Of a DNA stretch of 64,000 bases, positions 45,284 through 60,508 are shown piece after piece. The stretch is taken from the NCBI GenBank assembly GCA_022496805.1, contig CM040087.1, positions 8,134,001 to 8,198,000 on the forward strand. Direction: 5' to 3'. This stretch comes from Pohlia nutans. Taxonomy: Eukaryota > Streptophyta > Bryopsida > Bryales > Mniaceae. The notes beneath the pieces are model-generated. The model worked only from the letters and a program-made list of their open reading frames with translations, ran no database searches and was not told where the DNA came from. Position 1 is the first letter of the stretch. Every line of letters begins with the position of its first letter. A program made the translations under genes and the position numbers.

Positions 45284-47725
45284 ATGGCGGGACTTGCGAT
45301 GTTTCGACTGGCGATGGCTTTGTTGTGTGCAGTTGTGTGGAATGTGAATGCTGCGAAAGCGCCGGCTCCGCCAGCGGATTGCAGCGTCCCGTTCAACGAC
45401 CTGATGCCGTGCATAGACTTCGTGAACAGCAATTCCTCGGGTCCGCCTTCGGCTTCGTGCTGCACGGCATTCTCCTCAATCCAGAAACAGCGCCCGGAGT
45501 GTCTCTGCCAGCTTCAGCAAGCCTTCGCGGACCCCGCAACAGCTCCCGGAAACGCCACTCGCGCCACCGAAATCCCTTCGCTCTGCAAGGTGGCCGTGGA
45601 CTATAACCAGTGCCCCGCCCTGCTCGGGCTCGCGCCGGCCCCGGCACCCGTGACGGCACCTCCCCATCACGCACCGGCGCCCGCGCCATTGACAGGCAAG
45701 CAGCGAATCCCTTGTGGCTATCAATATCGCCAACTTGCTACTCCCCCTGTTTCATAATAAGCTTCCTGATTCTCCTTTCAATTTGTCCCACAGCAAGCGC
45801 TCTGTTTGTCCACACTACTTCTCCTACTCACTAATTAATTCTTCTATTTTGACTCGGATTGAGGAAGCTTACTATGGGACAAAGGAGTATTTGAAACAAT
45901 GGGCTTGCTTTGTTGCTATAAGAAAAATCGGGTAAAAACAATAGAGTACATCGGCATATCATCTTCCTTGTCGATCATTGGTATGTACACGGTAGCGAAG
46001 AACTCTATAGAAAGAGCACTTTGTATTTGTTGTAAATCGCCATAGAATGCTTTCTGTTTTGCAAGTTTCAATTTTCAAATCGTCAATGGGAAAAATCACT
46101 GCAGGTAAGGACTTCGATTGCACGAACTCGTTCAACGACCTGTCGTCGTGCTTGGGCTTCGTGAGCGGCGACGGCCAAGGCGGCCCACCGCGGAATTGCT
46201 GCACGGCAATTGAAACCACTCAAGCGAAGGAGCCCATTTGTCTCTGCCAGCTTCTGGCGCAGGTGAACGACAGCGCGCAGTTCGGCGTGAACGCAACGCT
46301 GGCCATGCAACTTCCCACGTTGTGTCACGTCACGGCAGACACTTCGAAGTGCCCCGCGTTACTCAACGCTCCGCTTGGAGCGCTTCCGCCCGTGCCAGTG
46401 CCCGCGCCAGTGCCCTCTCCAGCTCACTCTCCAGTTCCAGTCAGTGCTCTTTTCTCTGGCTATCAATATCGCCAACTTGCTATTTGAATTATTATGTTGC
46501 TTTAAGAAAAATTGGGTAAAAAAAATGCCTGGTATGTGATCGCCATAATTTTCCCTTATCGATCTTTGGTATCTATCATACCCAAGAACTCTACAGAAAG
46601 CTATGTATTTGTAGTAAATCGCCAAAAGTGCTATCTATTTTTCAAGTTTCAATTTCAAAATCGCCACTGATAGAGTGAAAAAAAAATCACAGGTTCCAGT
46701 GGCTGTTCCAGTAGCCCCGGGGCCCGCGGGGGAATCCGTGGACTGCTCGAACGAATTCGCGTTGCTGCAGTCCTGCTTTGCGTACGTGATGGCGAATGAC
46801 TCTGCGCCGCCGTCCGTGGAATGCTGCACAAGCCTTGGATCTGTGGTGACGAACAAGCCCGTGTGCTTGTGCCAGCTGCTGCAAACGGTGTGTTTTCTTT
46901 GTGGCTATCAATATTGCCAACTTGCTAATGTATTTGAAAAATTATGTTGCTACAAGAAAAATTGGGTAAAAAACAGAGTACATATCGCCACAATCTTCCC
47001 TTATATATCGACCATTGGTATGTATTACAGCCACGAACACTAGTAAAAGAATCGTAAATCGCCAAAAAAAAATGCCATCTATTTTTCAAGGCTCAATTTT
47101 CAAAATCGCCAATGGGTCTCTCTTGATGAAATGAGAAACAATCACAGGTGGGCAGTGGCGACCCTGCGGTCTCGGGTATCAACGCCACGCGCGCGCTGGG
47201 ATTGCCGGATGTTTGCAAGGTCAAATCCGACGTGGGGATGTGTCCAGCTCTTCTCGGGCAACCGGTTTCGTCTCCGCTGCCATCCTCAACCCCTCCATCA
47301 TCAACTCCAGGTCAGTGTTTTTCTTTCTGGCTATCAATATTGTCAACTTGCTATTCGAAAAAATATGTTGCTATAAGAAAAAATGGGTAAAAAACTAGAG
47401 TATATCACCATAATCTTCCCTTATCGATCATTGGTATTACAGCCAAGAACTCTATTGAAAGCGATATATTTGTAGTACTTAGTCGCCAAGAAATGCTGTC
47501 TGTTTTTCAAATTTTAACTTCCAAATGGACTCCCTTGAAAACTTAAATAAATTCACTGCTGCAGGTGCATCCCCGGAAACCACCACCCCGGGCACTGGCG
47601 AGGCTCCGACTGGCGAGGCTCCAGCGTCGCCTTCTAGATCCGGCGCCTCCAGATCTACAGTGCCCTCACTGTTTGCAGTCTTTTTCTGGAGCGTTCTTGC
47701 AATCCTGCAGGTTGCGATGAATTGA
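45284..47725 (+). CDS. GPI-anchored protein with three lipid-transfer (8-Cys) domains
   Basis: Five exons: 45284-45695, 46105-46439, 46693-46887, 47148-47310 and 47565-47725, giving a continuous 421-residue frame. An N-terminal signal peptide (FRLAMALLCAVVWNVNA) is followed by three 8-cysteine motifs (C-C-CC-CLC-C-C) joined by Pro/Ala-rich linkers, then a Ser/Gly/Pro-rich tail and a C-terminal hydrophobic segment (PSLFAVFFWSVLAILQVAM) fitting a GPI signal. Each domain has a conserved N-A-T glycosylation site before Cys7. Such nsLTP-like GPI proteins bind lipids at the plasma membrane/wall and support cuticle or wall assembly. They usually carry a single domain. Intron 1 uses a GC donor (ACAG|GCAAGC). 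All four introns are homologous. Upstream GTG at 45257 is in frame, but ATG at 45284 fits the signal peptide. Confidence 0.85.
45696..47564 (+). repeat. Four homologous introns of the LTP gene
   Basis: Introns 45696-46104, 46440-46692, 46888-47147 and 47311-47564 share GGCTATCAATAT-GCCAACTTGCTA near the 5' end, then ATGTTGCT-TAAGAAAAATTGGGTAAAAA, CTTCCCTTAT-GA and ATCGCCAA-words to the 3' end. Lengths are 253-260 bp except the first, which has a MITE. The phases are 1, 0, 0, 1. The third lies inside a domain, at a place where domains 1 and 2 have no intron. Confidence 0.85.
45741..45886. mobile_element. Stowaway MITE in LTP intron 1
   Basis: 146 bp with TIR CTCCCCCTGTTTCATAATAAG and matching reversed end, flanked by TA (45739-45740 and 45887-45888). 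This is the classic Stowaway pattern. The homologous intron 2 has the uninterrupted GCTATTTGAA sequence, giving the empty site. Confidence 0.88.
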
Positions 47726-48234
47726 TGAATGTTCGATCGACGAGTAGCGTGCAGGTGGAGCCAGGGAATTGAGTTGTTACGTCACCGTTAATTCCAGGTG
47801 TGACGAGTTGTTCGTGATGAGGCTAGCAATTATAGTGATGTTGCATGCGGCGAGGGTAGCTTGCTGTTTGATCAGACAGGTCATATATGTAGATCACGGA
47901 ATGATCCGATTTTGCGTTACATGTCCCCTGCTTCGATCGATCATCGAAGTGCATGGGAAATGATGAAGTTCTATACTACAGATTTATTCCTGAATTGAAG
48001 GGCAGGCCATTTATGATTGGTGTGAATGATCTTATTCCTGTGACTGTGCGTTGAATGTTGTGAATTTCGACTTTGGAACGCCTGCCATGATACTTAGTCT
48101 GTTTGGCTCTGAGCGTATCCAATTTTCATCGCTATAATTAATTGGACGTTTCACGGTATATTACTCTCGTTCTAGAAACGAGGCTCCTCAATTTCCTACT
48201 AGGAACTTCTCATCAATCACTGGGAACTTTGACT
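47726..48234. other. LTP 3' flank, no gene seen
   Basis: Presumed 3' untranslated region and intergenic sequence of moderate GC content. No further coding exon is seen. Confidence 0.4.
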
Positions 48235-48486
48235 GGTTTAGCCGGGGCTAAACTGGGGTGGTTTAGCCCCCTCTTTAGCCCCCCCTTAGCACTATGTGAA
48301 AAATGGGGGGCTAAATTTTTGTATCATTAGCCCCCATTTTAGCCCCCATTTTAGCCCCCTTTTTGTACAATTAGCCAGGGCTAAAACACAAATTAGCCGG
48401 GGCTAAAATGGAAGATTTGGGTTTAGCTGGGGCTAAACTGGGGTGGTTTAGCCCCCCCAAGCCAGTTTAGCCCCGGGGGCTAAACT
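48235..48486. repeat. TTAGCCCC/GGGGCTAA inverted-word cluster
   Basis: About 250 bp in which TTAGCC(CC) and its complement GGGGCTAA recur roughly a dozen times in both orientations, with C-rich runs. The segment can fold in many ways. The ends (GGTTTAGCCGGGGCTAAACT and CCCGGGGGCTAAACT) are themselves inverted repeats, so it may be an unusual MITE with repeated TIR words. Confidence 0.7.
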
Positions 48487-48770
48487 CTCCAAAGCTTCCA
48501 ATGAATCTCATGATTGATTGCACAATGTGGGCACCAGTTAGAAGTTTGCACTAAGTTCTATAGTCATTATTTACAAGAAGAAGACGTCACTATTCACTTC
48601 TGTGAGTGAAACGGCGTCACTTTGCACTCGCCAATTTTTTGGTTGGATTTGGTGAGTGCAATTCGTCACGTAGGACAAGCGTGTATAGTCAACTCTAATT
48701 TGGTTATGAATTCCTCTCTATAAGAAAAATATCCAAAAACTTTGAACAATGCATGTGTATTCAAAAATAT

Positions 48771-49537
48771 TCCATTTGGAAACTGTGAAGTGTATTGCAA
48801 TCTCATTGGAGTGCACTACAATATCAATACAAATTTATACATGTATTAATGAAAATCGTATAACAAGTTACAAATATCATATACCTATGTACCATTGAGT
48901 GCTCTCACCTTTTGCTTCAATTATAGTGTCCATTCTAGCAAGCATATTTGAAATGAGGGTTTGTAATTGATTTTGAGATACTTGAACCTATACTTGTTGG
49001 ATGATTTGTATCATTTCATCTCTCTTCTTTGTAATTTCTACTTTTGTAATAGAATAGGCGCTTTCACAGGTTTTGACAAAAAAGTTCTTTTTTTCATCAT
49101 TTCTCAAACTAAATAATCAATAGTTGATTTTGTGAAACTCATTTATGAAAATATAGTGATTGGCTTCTATTTTATGCATGATTGACCTATTCATCTCACA
49201 TTGATGGACGATGGTGCTCCAATACAATGTAGTAGTAGGTACCATGATGATAGGAGACAAGTCTATGGAATCAACAAGATTATGAAAGACAAAAACGAAA
49301 TGATACAAATCATCCAACAAGTATAGGCTCGAGTATCTTAAAAACAATTTCAAACACTCATTTTAAATATGCTTGCTAGAATGGACAATGTAATTGAAGC
49401 AAAGGGTGAGAGCACTCTATGGAAGATAGGTATATGATATTTTTAACTAGTATGATTTTCACTAATACATGTGTAAATTTGTATTGATATTGTAATACAC
49501 TTTATTGTGATTGCAATGCACTTTACAGATTCCAAAT
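48771..49537. repeat. Fold-back element with coding-like arms
   Basis: Arms 48771-49020 and 49296-49537 are diverged reverse complements. Reading outward, each arm encodes a similar helix-like stretch containing 'EMIQIIQQV', 'NMLARMD' and 'IEAKGES', so coding sequence of an unknown (probably TE) protein was captured before or during inversion. Confidence 0.65.
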
Positions 49538-49789
49538 CGGATCATTTCTCGGGGGTGCACCTTTCATTAAAACCTAGAATCACATGCGTTCGATGCATGC
49601 TCTAAAAACCCCCTATATACAAGTTTTTTTTTGTGAAATGAAGTAATACACATACAATTGCAAGAATAAATATACAAGTGACAATATGTATACACAAAAA
49701 AACATCCATTCATATATAGTCATTAACATAAGTATACAAATATACTTTTGAAGAAAAATCAACCCCTGCAATATGTATAACAAAATATT

Positions 49790-50526
49790 CTAACTTTCAT
49801 CAGCAAAGTCATTGAAAAAAATTTCATCTCCTGGATGTAACTCATAAACATTTGATTCGGCAATATATGTCATTGTAGCCCATGTAATTATTGTCTCTAA
49901 GTCTACTATCAAATGATCAATAAGATCATATGTCCACTTGTTAGTTCCTTTTTAATACCAACATAAACCAATCTCCACATTTGATGAACAGTCTATCAAG
50001 TCAATTGGATCCCTATACTCCATCCAATGATTACCAAACTTCTTTCGCATCCTATAAACCCTCCCAACAAACCAAACTTTAACTCGAGTAGATTTTTTTG
50101 GCCTACCTCGTTTTTTCACAGTTTTAGCTTCAAGTGTGTTCAAAAAACACACACCACAGTCACAACCAAGCTTTAACAAAGTATCATAGTTTCCGGCATT
50201 AAGGAGTTTAGGCTTCATATACAATATGCCAGCTTTAATTCGAGTCAACCGATCTTTAGACAAAGAGGGATTGCCATTCAATTGACTAACAAGTGTCTCA
50301 GATAAGTGTACCTTTAAAAATTCTAGACTCCCCTACCATTACATAAGCCACAACTGACTTTACATTTGATAGAGGGAATTTCATCACCTTCATGTTCATG
50401 AACAATAACATCCAAAGTATGTCGAAACCCTAATACTGCCTCTTTGTCCAATATTACCCTGATACCTTGTACATGGTTCATACTACCTATGAGGTTGCTA
50501 ACGAAAATTGTCCATCCTAGTTTCAT
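49790..50526 (-). pseudogene. Degenerate coding region, unknown protein
   Basis: Minus-strand frames 50526-50323 and 50281-49952, plus a continuation past a stop to about 49790, have protein-like composition: 'GRPKKSTRVKVW' (AT-hook-like), 'FGNHWMEYRDPIDLID' and 'VYELHPGDEIFF'. Two interruptions break the frame. No family is recognised. A TE-derived gene is likely from the context. A further unrelated-looking fragment lies at 50905-50678. Confidence 0.4.
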
Positions 50527-51340
50527 CCAATATGAAAATTTATGCTATATAGTATAGTAACACTCCCATACAAGTACAATTGTTGTATAATTTTTAAAAG
50601 CCCTCCATATATGTACGTAATTACAAATTATAATATGTATACCATATGACTGTATACGTATTACGGCAAGGTTCAAATCAATACCCCTCTTGTGCACTCA
50701 CGTATACTCGTACATGTTTAGTATAGTGCACCCCCCGAGGATCATTTTTGAGTATACATGCATCGTTCAAAATTTCTGAAATTTTTTGGTACAGAGAGGA
50801 ATTCATAAGCATATTAGACCTGACTTTACAATGAAAAGCGACAATTATAAACAAGATCCTCCAAAGTGAAATGACGCTTCTACTTATAGTAAGTGGATGG
50901 TTCATAAACCGAAGCTTTAAGCTTTTTACGCAAATCTAGTAATGGTACATAATTAGAAGCTTTCATTGAACAGATGCTGAAGATATTGTTGATTTACAAT
51001 ACCCATTGATTATTGGGTCATGCACCTTAGTTAGCCCTTGAACGAAAAGTCCTTTGAGGTAGTATAGCATATTCTGTATTTGGTGGTATTTGATCAAAAT
51101 AACAATGATTAAGCACTTTTCAATACAAAGCAAATTAATAATCATAATAATATGTATATAATATTATATCGCAATTCGTTTAGTAAACCTCAATTGAACA
51201 ATGATAAGACTAAATATAGGTTGTACAGAGAGACCCCAAAGGCCTTTTGAGGGTTAAACTCCTACTTTCACTTACAGTACGGATGCTTGTCAATATCCTA
51301 AGTGCACATTAAGAATTATGTAGTGTAACTAAATCATAGT

Positions 51341-51362
51341 ACTCCCTCCGTCCCTCAAAAAG
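51341..51362 (+). mobile_element. Lone Stowaway-type terminus
   Basis: CTCCCTCCGTCCCTCAAAAA after TA is a textbook Stowaway end. The other terminus was not found, so this is a truncated copy. Confidence 0.45.
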
Positions 51363-51451
51363 ACCTTGTTTTTACTTTAAAATCATAGATTAAGTTTAAT
51401 CTTGTGATTACAAAGAAAATATGTTTATTATGATGCAAATCCATCAATTAA

Positions 51452-51988
51452 CCCCTAAATGTCCTCACCTATTCTGAAAAAGTCAAATCACTACAATTTG
51501 CATACTTGAAATATCACATTGGAGGATTTATAATTTTTCATTGATAGTCATCAGCACTATGAAGGTATGACGAAAATTTCAACATGATTGGAAGATATTT
51601 TGAATATTTACAAATTATATTATGTAAACAAGATAAAAATTCAAAATAAATATATTTTTGTCAAATTTAATATCAAATTTTTTATTTAAGGTAGATAAAA
51701 GTTACATTTACAAGTAGTAAAAATATGAAAGTGAAAAAAAATAAAAGAGACCTATGATTAGAGCATTCTTAGAAAGCCCTTTGTATTTTGGACACTCAAA
51801 TTTTAAATTTCTCAACGGTGGAAAAACTTCAAATGAATTCCAATTTCCAATCCCAACAGTCAAAAGATGTATCATAACTTAACTTAAACATCTAATGAAA
51901 ACACCAACTACAATAAAGCTAAAACACTTGATTTTTTGGACGTTTGACCAAAAATCAAGCATAATATGGTTGATTGGGCACTTAGGGG
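51452..51988. mobile_element. TTAA-flanked MITE, family A-like
   Basis: 537 bp between TTAA (51448-51451) and TTAA (51989-51992). Ends CCCCTAAATGTCCTC and GGGCACTTAGGGG. The TIR matches family A but the interior is largely different. Confidence 0.8.
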
Positions 51989-52172
51989 TTAAAAGAGTGT
52001 AGGAGTATTTTGATTTCCACAAAGTATATACATTATCAAAATTCATGACAATAATCTATTATCATATTGATCAAACTCTATTATTATCATGATCAAAATC
52101 CATGATCAAAATGACCAAAACCCATGGATTAAGTTGCCAGAATTGTTTGCAATGTCCTAAGGTACTTGTTAA

Positions 52173-52975
52173 CCCTTTAGTGCCCAGCTGACCACATTAT
52201 GGTCACTACAACGTCCGAAATGCAAATAGCAAAGAATCCGTGAAGAATTGGAACTTCGGTTTTGAAGTTCAGATTTGCCCATACACATTACACACCTTCC
52301 AGAAAAAGAAATTTTCAATTTGGAATTGTACAACTATCAAAATACCTATCAACAAAACGCGAAAATACTGCAAATACTTGAAAATACAGGAAATACTTAC
52401 AAATACAACACATGTATTATGCAGTATTTCTTGTGTTTGGAAGTTTGTTATCTTGTTTTATTTTTTTGGATTGTATTCTTTTCTTCATCTTCTATTAGTG
52501 AGTGTAATCCAATCTTGACTAATGTACCTACTCCTGTCAATTTTCAACGTATAAAATTCTGTCCTAAACCGTATATGGATAAGTCAGTTTCACTTATAAA
52601 ATTCACATTAATTATGTGTGAGTTTATTTTTGACATGAAAGATTGCAACGGAGAGGTGTTGACATAGGGCATAGCTGAACTTCTCTCTTTTCATTTTTGA
52701 AAATTTAATCCAAATTCTATTTAACTTTGAAGTCACACACCCCCCAAAATCTCATTTTTGAGCGTGCATTATACCGTTCAAATACATACTATAATCTTCC
52801 AATCCCATCATTGGATGATTCTCAAATTTTAATAAAATATGTGCTCTCCAGTTGAGAATAGAATTGTACGGCTACTTCCTAATTTAATCCATTCTATTTT
52901 TAGTAGTCTCAATCACAGTGAAAAAAACCACTGAAATCCAATGCTGTTTGCTACAATACCCTGCGCACTAAAGGG
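52173..52975. mobile_element. TTAA-flanked element, family B, 803 bp
   Basis: Between TTAA (52169-52172) and TTAA (52976-52979), ends CCCTTTAGTGCCCAG and (reversed) CCCTTTAGTGCGCAG. It is the longest family B member and contains a 130-codon open frame at 52275-52667, in which I do not recognise a transposase. It is related in inverted orientation to 59878-60508. Confidence 0.8.
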
Positions 52976-53104
52976 TTAAGTGCACACGAAGTTTAATTGT
53001 TGGCAGTGAATGACTACAATTGAAAATCATGGTTTTAGTGTACATTTCATTTAAATAGCACAAATACGAGCACTGTAGAAAAACCGGGGACCTATCTCTA
53101 TTGA

Positions 53105-53905
53105 GAATGGAAGCATGGGAGGTATGGGCTAGTGGCTAAGGCCAGATCTGAAATCTGTTTTTTTTCCTAGATATGCAAAAATCTTAACTTGCTTCTTTGT
53201 GTTCGTCAAGACTTCAGGCTCCATCTCACTGTGCAATGAAATCATCGTCTCCATGTCACGGTCTTTCCAATTCTTTGAGCCAGATTCTTCATCTTCTTCC
53301 ACCTCTTTCTCCACGTTCTTCTTCCAAAATTCTTTGCAATTGCGGGTGTTTAGGGTTTGATGAAAAAAATCATATTTTATTAAAAAAAAAGTTTTTTTAA
53401 TTGAAATTTGACTTTGGCCCCGAGCCCAAGAATTGGCCCTCCATTTTGGGTGCACCCAATTCAACGAGATCAGACCATGTCACACCATGCGTTTTTAGAG
53501 TAAAAATTCATACCACCAAATTTGCCCAGGCTTTGGGTGTAAAGGGGTTGGGTCCAATTTCAGCCCTCATTGACCAATCACAAGTGAGGATTTTAGCCCT
53601 CTTACGCAACGAATTGGCGCGGCCTCTCCGTGCTAAGGTAAGATGTTCTAAAACCACCAACCCCCTAATTATGACATGTAGACCTTTCTTAGGGCCACCA
53701 TAGTTGAGACTCAAAACCGCCAATTTCACTATTCAAGTAGACCAATGGCATGTCAAGCATTGCGAAGAAATAGTTGGTGGTTTTGAGTATCATTATGAGT
53801 GAAAATTAGTACCACATGGTGTGGTCATATGGAAACCTAGGGGTCTGATTTGGGTGACGATGTTCTTCTCACTTCGAAAATTTGTACCAAATTGAATATT
53901 GGGAA
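53105..53905. other. Intergenic, no gene recognised
   Basis: Contains frames of about 100 codons on both strands that overlap each other and have no recognisable domain. They are treated as chance. Confidence 0.35.
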
Positions 53906-53909
53906 TTAA

Positions 53910-54488
53910 CCCCTAAACGTTCTGACCCTTTTCAGATTTGACAATTTTTCATAGATGCATTATAAAATGCAACTAAGAGGGATATTTTCAACTTGATGAA
54001 TGAATAAAAGTTGTAAATTATAATTTTTAGATTCTATCCATACCGTGATCCATACGGTTACATTTGCGATCGCTATCACCAATATTTGTGTATAAATTTT
54101 CTTAACTTAAAATTAGAGCTCTTTTGTAATATGATTACGAATGAGATATTGACAATCTAATAATGAAATTTTTGGGGATGGGTTGAAATGTAATACTCTA
54201 AGTGTAGTGATTTTGGAGATTTTTTGGTTGCTTAATTTTAGTAGTTGGTTTTTTCAAGAGCACTAATAGACTAAAATCTTTGAAATTTTGGGTGGAACAC
54301 TACAACATGAAATGAGGCATAAAAATTTCACAAATCATCCACTTTCTAATCGGATCACACATGCACACAGCTAACTTCCCATAAAAGTTTCAGTAAAAAA
54401 TCCACAGTGCAAAAAGTCCATGATGGATGAGAAATTGGAGTTCAAATCCGTACATCATGCAAAATATGCATGGTTGGGCGGTTAGGGG
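53910..54488. mobile_element. TTAA-flanked MITE, family A
   Basis: 579 bp between TTAA (53906-53909) and TTAA (54489-54492), ends CCCCTAAACGTTCTGACC and GGGCGGTTAGGGG. The interior is close to 37516-38074. Confidence 0.88.
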
Positions 54489-54970
54489 TTAAATTGCGAA
54501 AATTTGTGCATTATGTGAGAAATCTTCTTCGAAATGACCGAAAAATATTTCTCATAAATAACCTTGAAAAAATGAGGCCATATTTCTTAAGTTGGTGGTT
54601 TTAGGACATCCTACCTTAAGCGGCCCTCAGCAATGCAGAGTTCCCATAGGGTTGTGGCCAAGTGTCCCCCCGTCTCTAAATCCCCTAGTGGTCTTCAATG
54701 CAGGCACTATTCATCCACCCCTCCTTTTTTCTGGAATTTCCATTTTACGCACCTTTGGTACCTTTTTTGTCAATTTTTTTGGTAATTTGAAGACCCCAAA
54801 TTGCCCTTGGAGGACCTACTTCGGAATAAAAAACCATTGAAGGAGGGAGTTGTTTTTTTAAGGTAGGCCCCAAACCGGACAAAAATATGGGGCACTTTTA
54901 TCCCCATTCATTCAAGACCTCTAGAGAAATCCCAAGTGTCCGTCATGCTCAACCCCCATTGCCAACGTAA

Positions 54971-55282
54971 GAGCATGGCCACCCATGCACGCTAGGATTA
55001 ACCCTCTCAAATTATTCATCTACATGTGAAGGGCCCTTGCACTCACACTCCCCCACCCTTGCACGCCCTTCACGTATCAAAAGTGCGCATCAAAGAGTCA
55101 ATGGACCAATCACAAGTAGAATGAGAGGAATAATCATCGAATAGTCAACTCAATAGTGATTTCAAGGCCCAATTTCTAACACGCTAGAATCCAGAGTCAA
55201 GAAGCATTTTGAAAGGCCCCTTGAAACTTTTCATCCACTTCTTGAGGTCAGAGACCCTCTGAGGGCATGGGTGGCCATGCTC
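54971..55282. mobile_element. Tourist/Harbinger-type MITE
   Basis: 312 bp with TIR GAGCATGGCCACCCATGC and reversed GAGCATGGCCACCCATGC, flanked by TAA on both sides (54968-54970 and 55283-55285). The 3 bp TAA duplication fits PIF/Harbinger. Confidence 0.78.
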
Positions 55283-55285
55283 TAA

Positions 55286-55823
55286 GCTCCACTTCCACCT
55301 TGCAAGTTCAGTTCCTCTGCCAATCTGCTCTGCTCTCAGCCTCTCACCGCTCTGTACTCCAGTTTCCGAGGAAATTACTTGAGAAACGCTCACCATGAAA
55401 CTACTGTACTCCACATTCTTCTGCTTCACATGCTTCGTTACTTGTCCGGCCACTTTCATTTGAATGCCCTCACTCTCTCCATTGTAGTACTGCTCCTTCA
55501 CAGTAGTAAGTTAGTGCGTCCTTGCTGCTGCATCCCTCTTCACGGTATGTGTGTTTCCCTTTCTGTCCTGCCGTCATGATTTCCAAGTCGTTTTGGTGCA
55601 TGTGATGTATCAGACCACTGGCACACTCGCCGATGTGGACCTACTTGCACGTACTATACTAACCGATTGATTGCCCAGAACTGAATAACTGCAATTCCCT
55701 TTCTCAGCAATCCCTCGCCTAAAAGTCTTTGAATTTGCCATGAATGGTATATCGAAGATCTGTCTATCAGCTAGTGTTGATAATGGAAAGATTTCAGTGG
55801 ACTGTCACAGCTGAGGAGCGTCG
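55286..55823 (+). promoter_or_regulatory. Upstream region of the AKR gene
   Basis: GC-richer sequence between the MITE and the AKR start, presumably promoter and leader. No specific element is assigned. Confidence 0.3.
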
Positions 55824-59535
<3,712 letters not shown>

Positions 59536-59595
59536 GTTATGACCAGTTAAAAAGTTCAGAAGCAGAAGTCTGTACAAAGTACTACTGTGAGTGAA

Positions 59596-59696
59596 GTTTT
59601 GTAGCAGAAGTGAAGTGAGTTGTGTTTTGTAGCAGAAGTGAAGTGAGTTGCGTTTTGTAGCAGAAGTGAAGTGAGTTGCGTTTTGTAGCAGAAGTG
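59596..59696 (+). repeat. 28 bp minisatellite after AKR stop
   Basis: About 3.6 copies of a 28 bp unit (GTTTTGTAGCAGAAGTGAAG plus eight bases), differing by single substitutions, 60 bp beyond the AKR stop and so probably in its 3' untranslated region. Confidence 0.85.
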
Positions 59697-59877
59697 GCAT
59701 AGAAGGTAGAGTCCGCCATCTTGGTGGGCATATGTGTGTCTATTTTAATGCATCTGATTATTAACCCCTCCAAGAGAAACTCAACTCAAGTTGTTTTGTA
59801 AATTTTTGGCACTGCAGTAAAAAAGATGGAATCTTAGGTTAATGGGTAACCTACTATCAACATTAAACTCCTCTTAA

Positions 59878-60508
59878 CCCTTTAGTGCCCAGGATGGTTC
59901 TGAAGAAACCAGAGTTTTTTGGTAATTTTTTTCTTAAAACTCTCTCTGTTCAAATTATGGATACTAATATTGAACTGTATAAATGTATGCATAATCAAAT
60001 AAGTTTTGGTTAAACCTTGGTAAGATTAGACTGTTGGACTTGAAGATTATAGTATGTCTTTGAACCATATAATGTACACTCAAAAATGAGATTTAGGAAG
60101 GTGTGTGACTTCAAAGTTAAATAGAATCTGGGTTAAATTTTTGAAAATAAAAGTGATGAGGTTCAACAATGACCTATGTCAACACCTCTCCATTGCAATC
60201 GTTCATGTCAAGAACTGACTCACATAACTATAGTGAATTTTATAAGTGATAGTGACTTATCCATATACGGTTTAAGACAAAAAATTATACATGAAAATAT
60301 GAAAGGAGTTGGTACATTGATCAAGATCGGAATACATGCACTAATGGAACATGAACAAGAGAACACAATTCAAAAAAAATAAAACAAGATAACGAACTTC
60401 CAAACAAAAGAAATATTGTATAGTACATGTGTTATATTTGTAAGTATTTATTGTATTTTCAAGTATTTGTAGTATTTTCACGTTTTGTTCATAGGCATTT
60501 TGATAGTT
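59878..60508. mobile_element. TTAA-flanked element, family B, right end lost
   Basis: The left end CCCTTTAGTGCCCAGG follows TTAA (59874-59877). The sequence then parallels the reverse complement of 52173-52975 as far as about 60508, where the match stops. No right terminus of its own is found. Confidence 0.65.

Noticed and set aside
45393..45733. Overlapping ORFs of about 85-130 codons on both strands over LTP exon 1
   Set aside because: Only the frame with signal peptide and eight cysteines is credible. The others arise from its high GC content.
52275..52667. 130-codon ORF inside a TTAA-flanked element as a possible piggyBac transposase
   Set aside because: It is too short, with no recognisable catalytic Asp context, and an overlapping frame is equally open. 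Calling it a transposase is not supported.
53129..53729. Pair of ~100-codon ORFs on opposite strands
   Set aside because: No domains, overlapping each other on opposite strands, and located in repeat-rich intergenic DNA.
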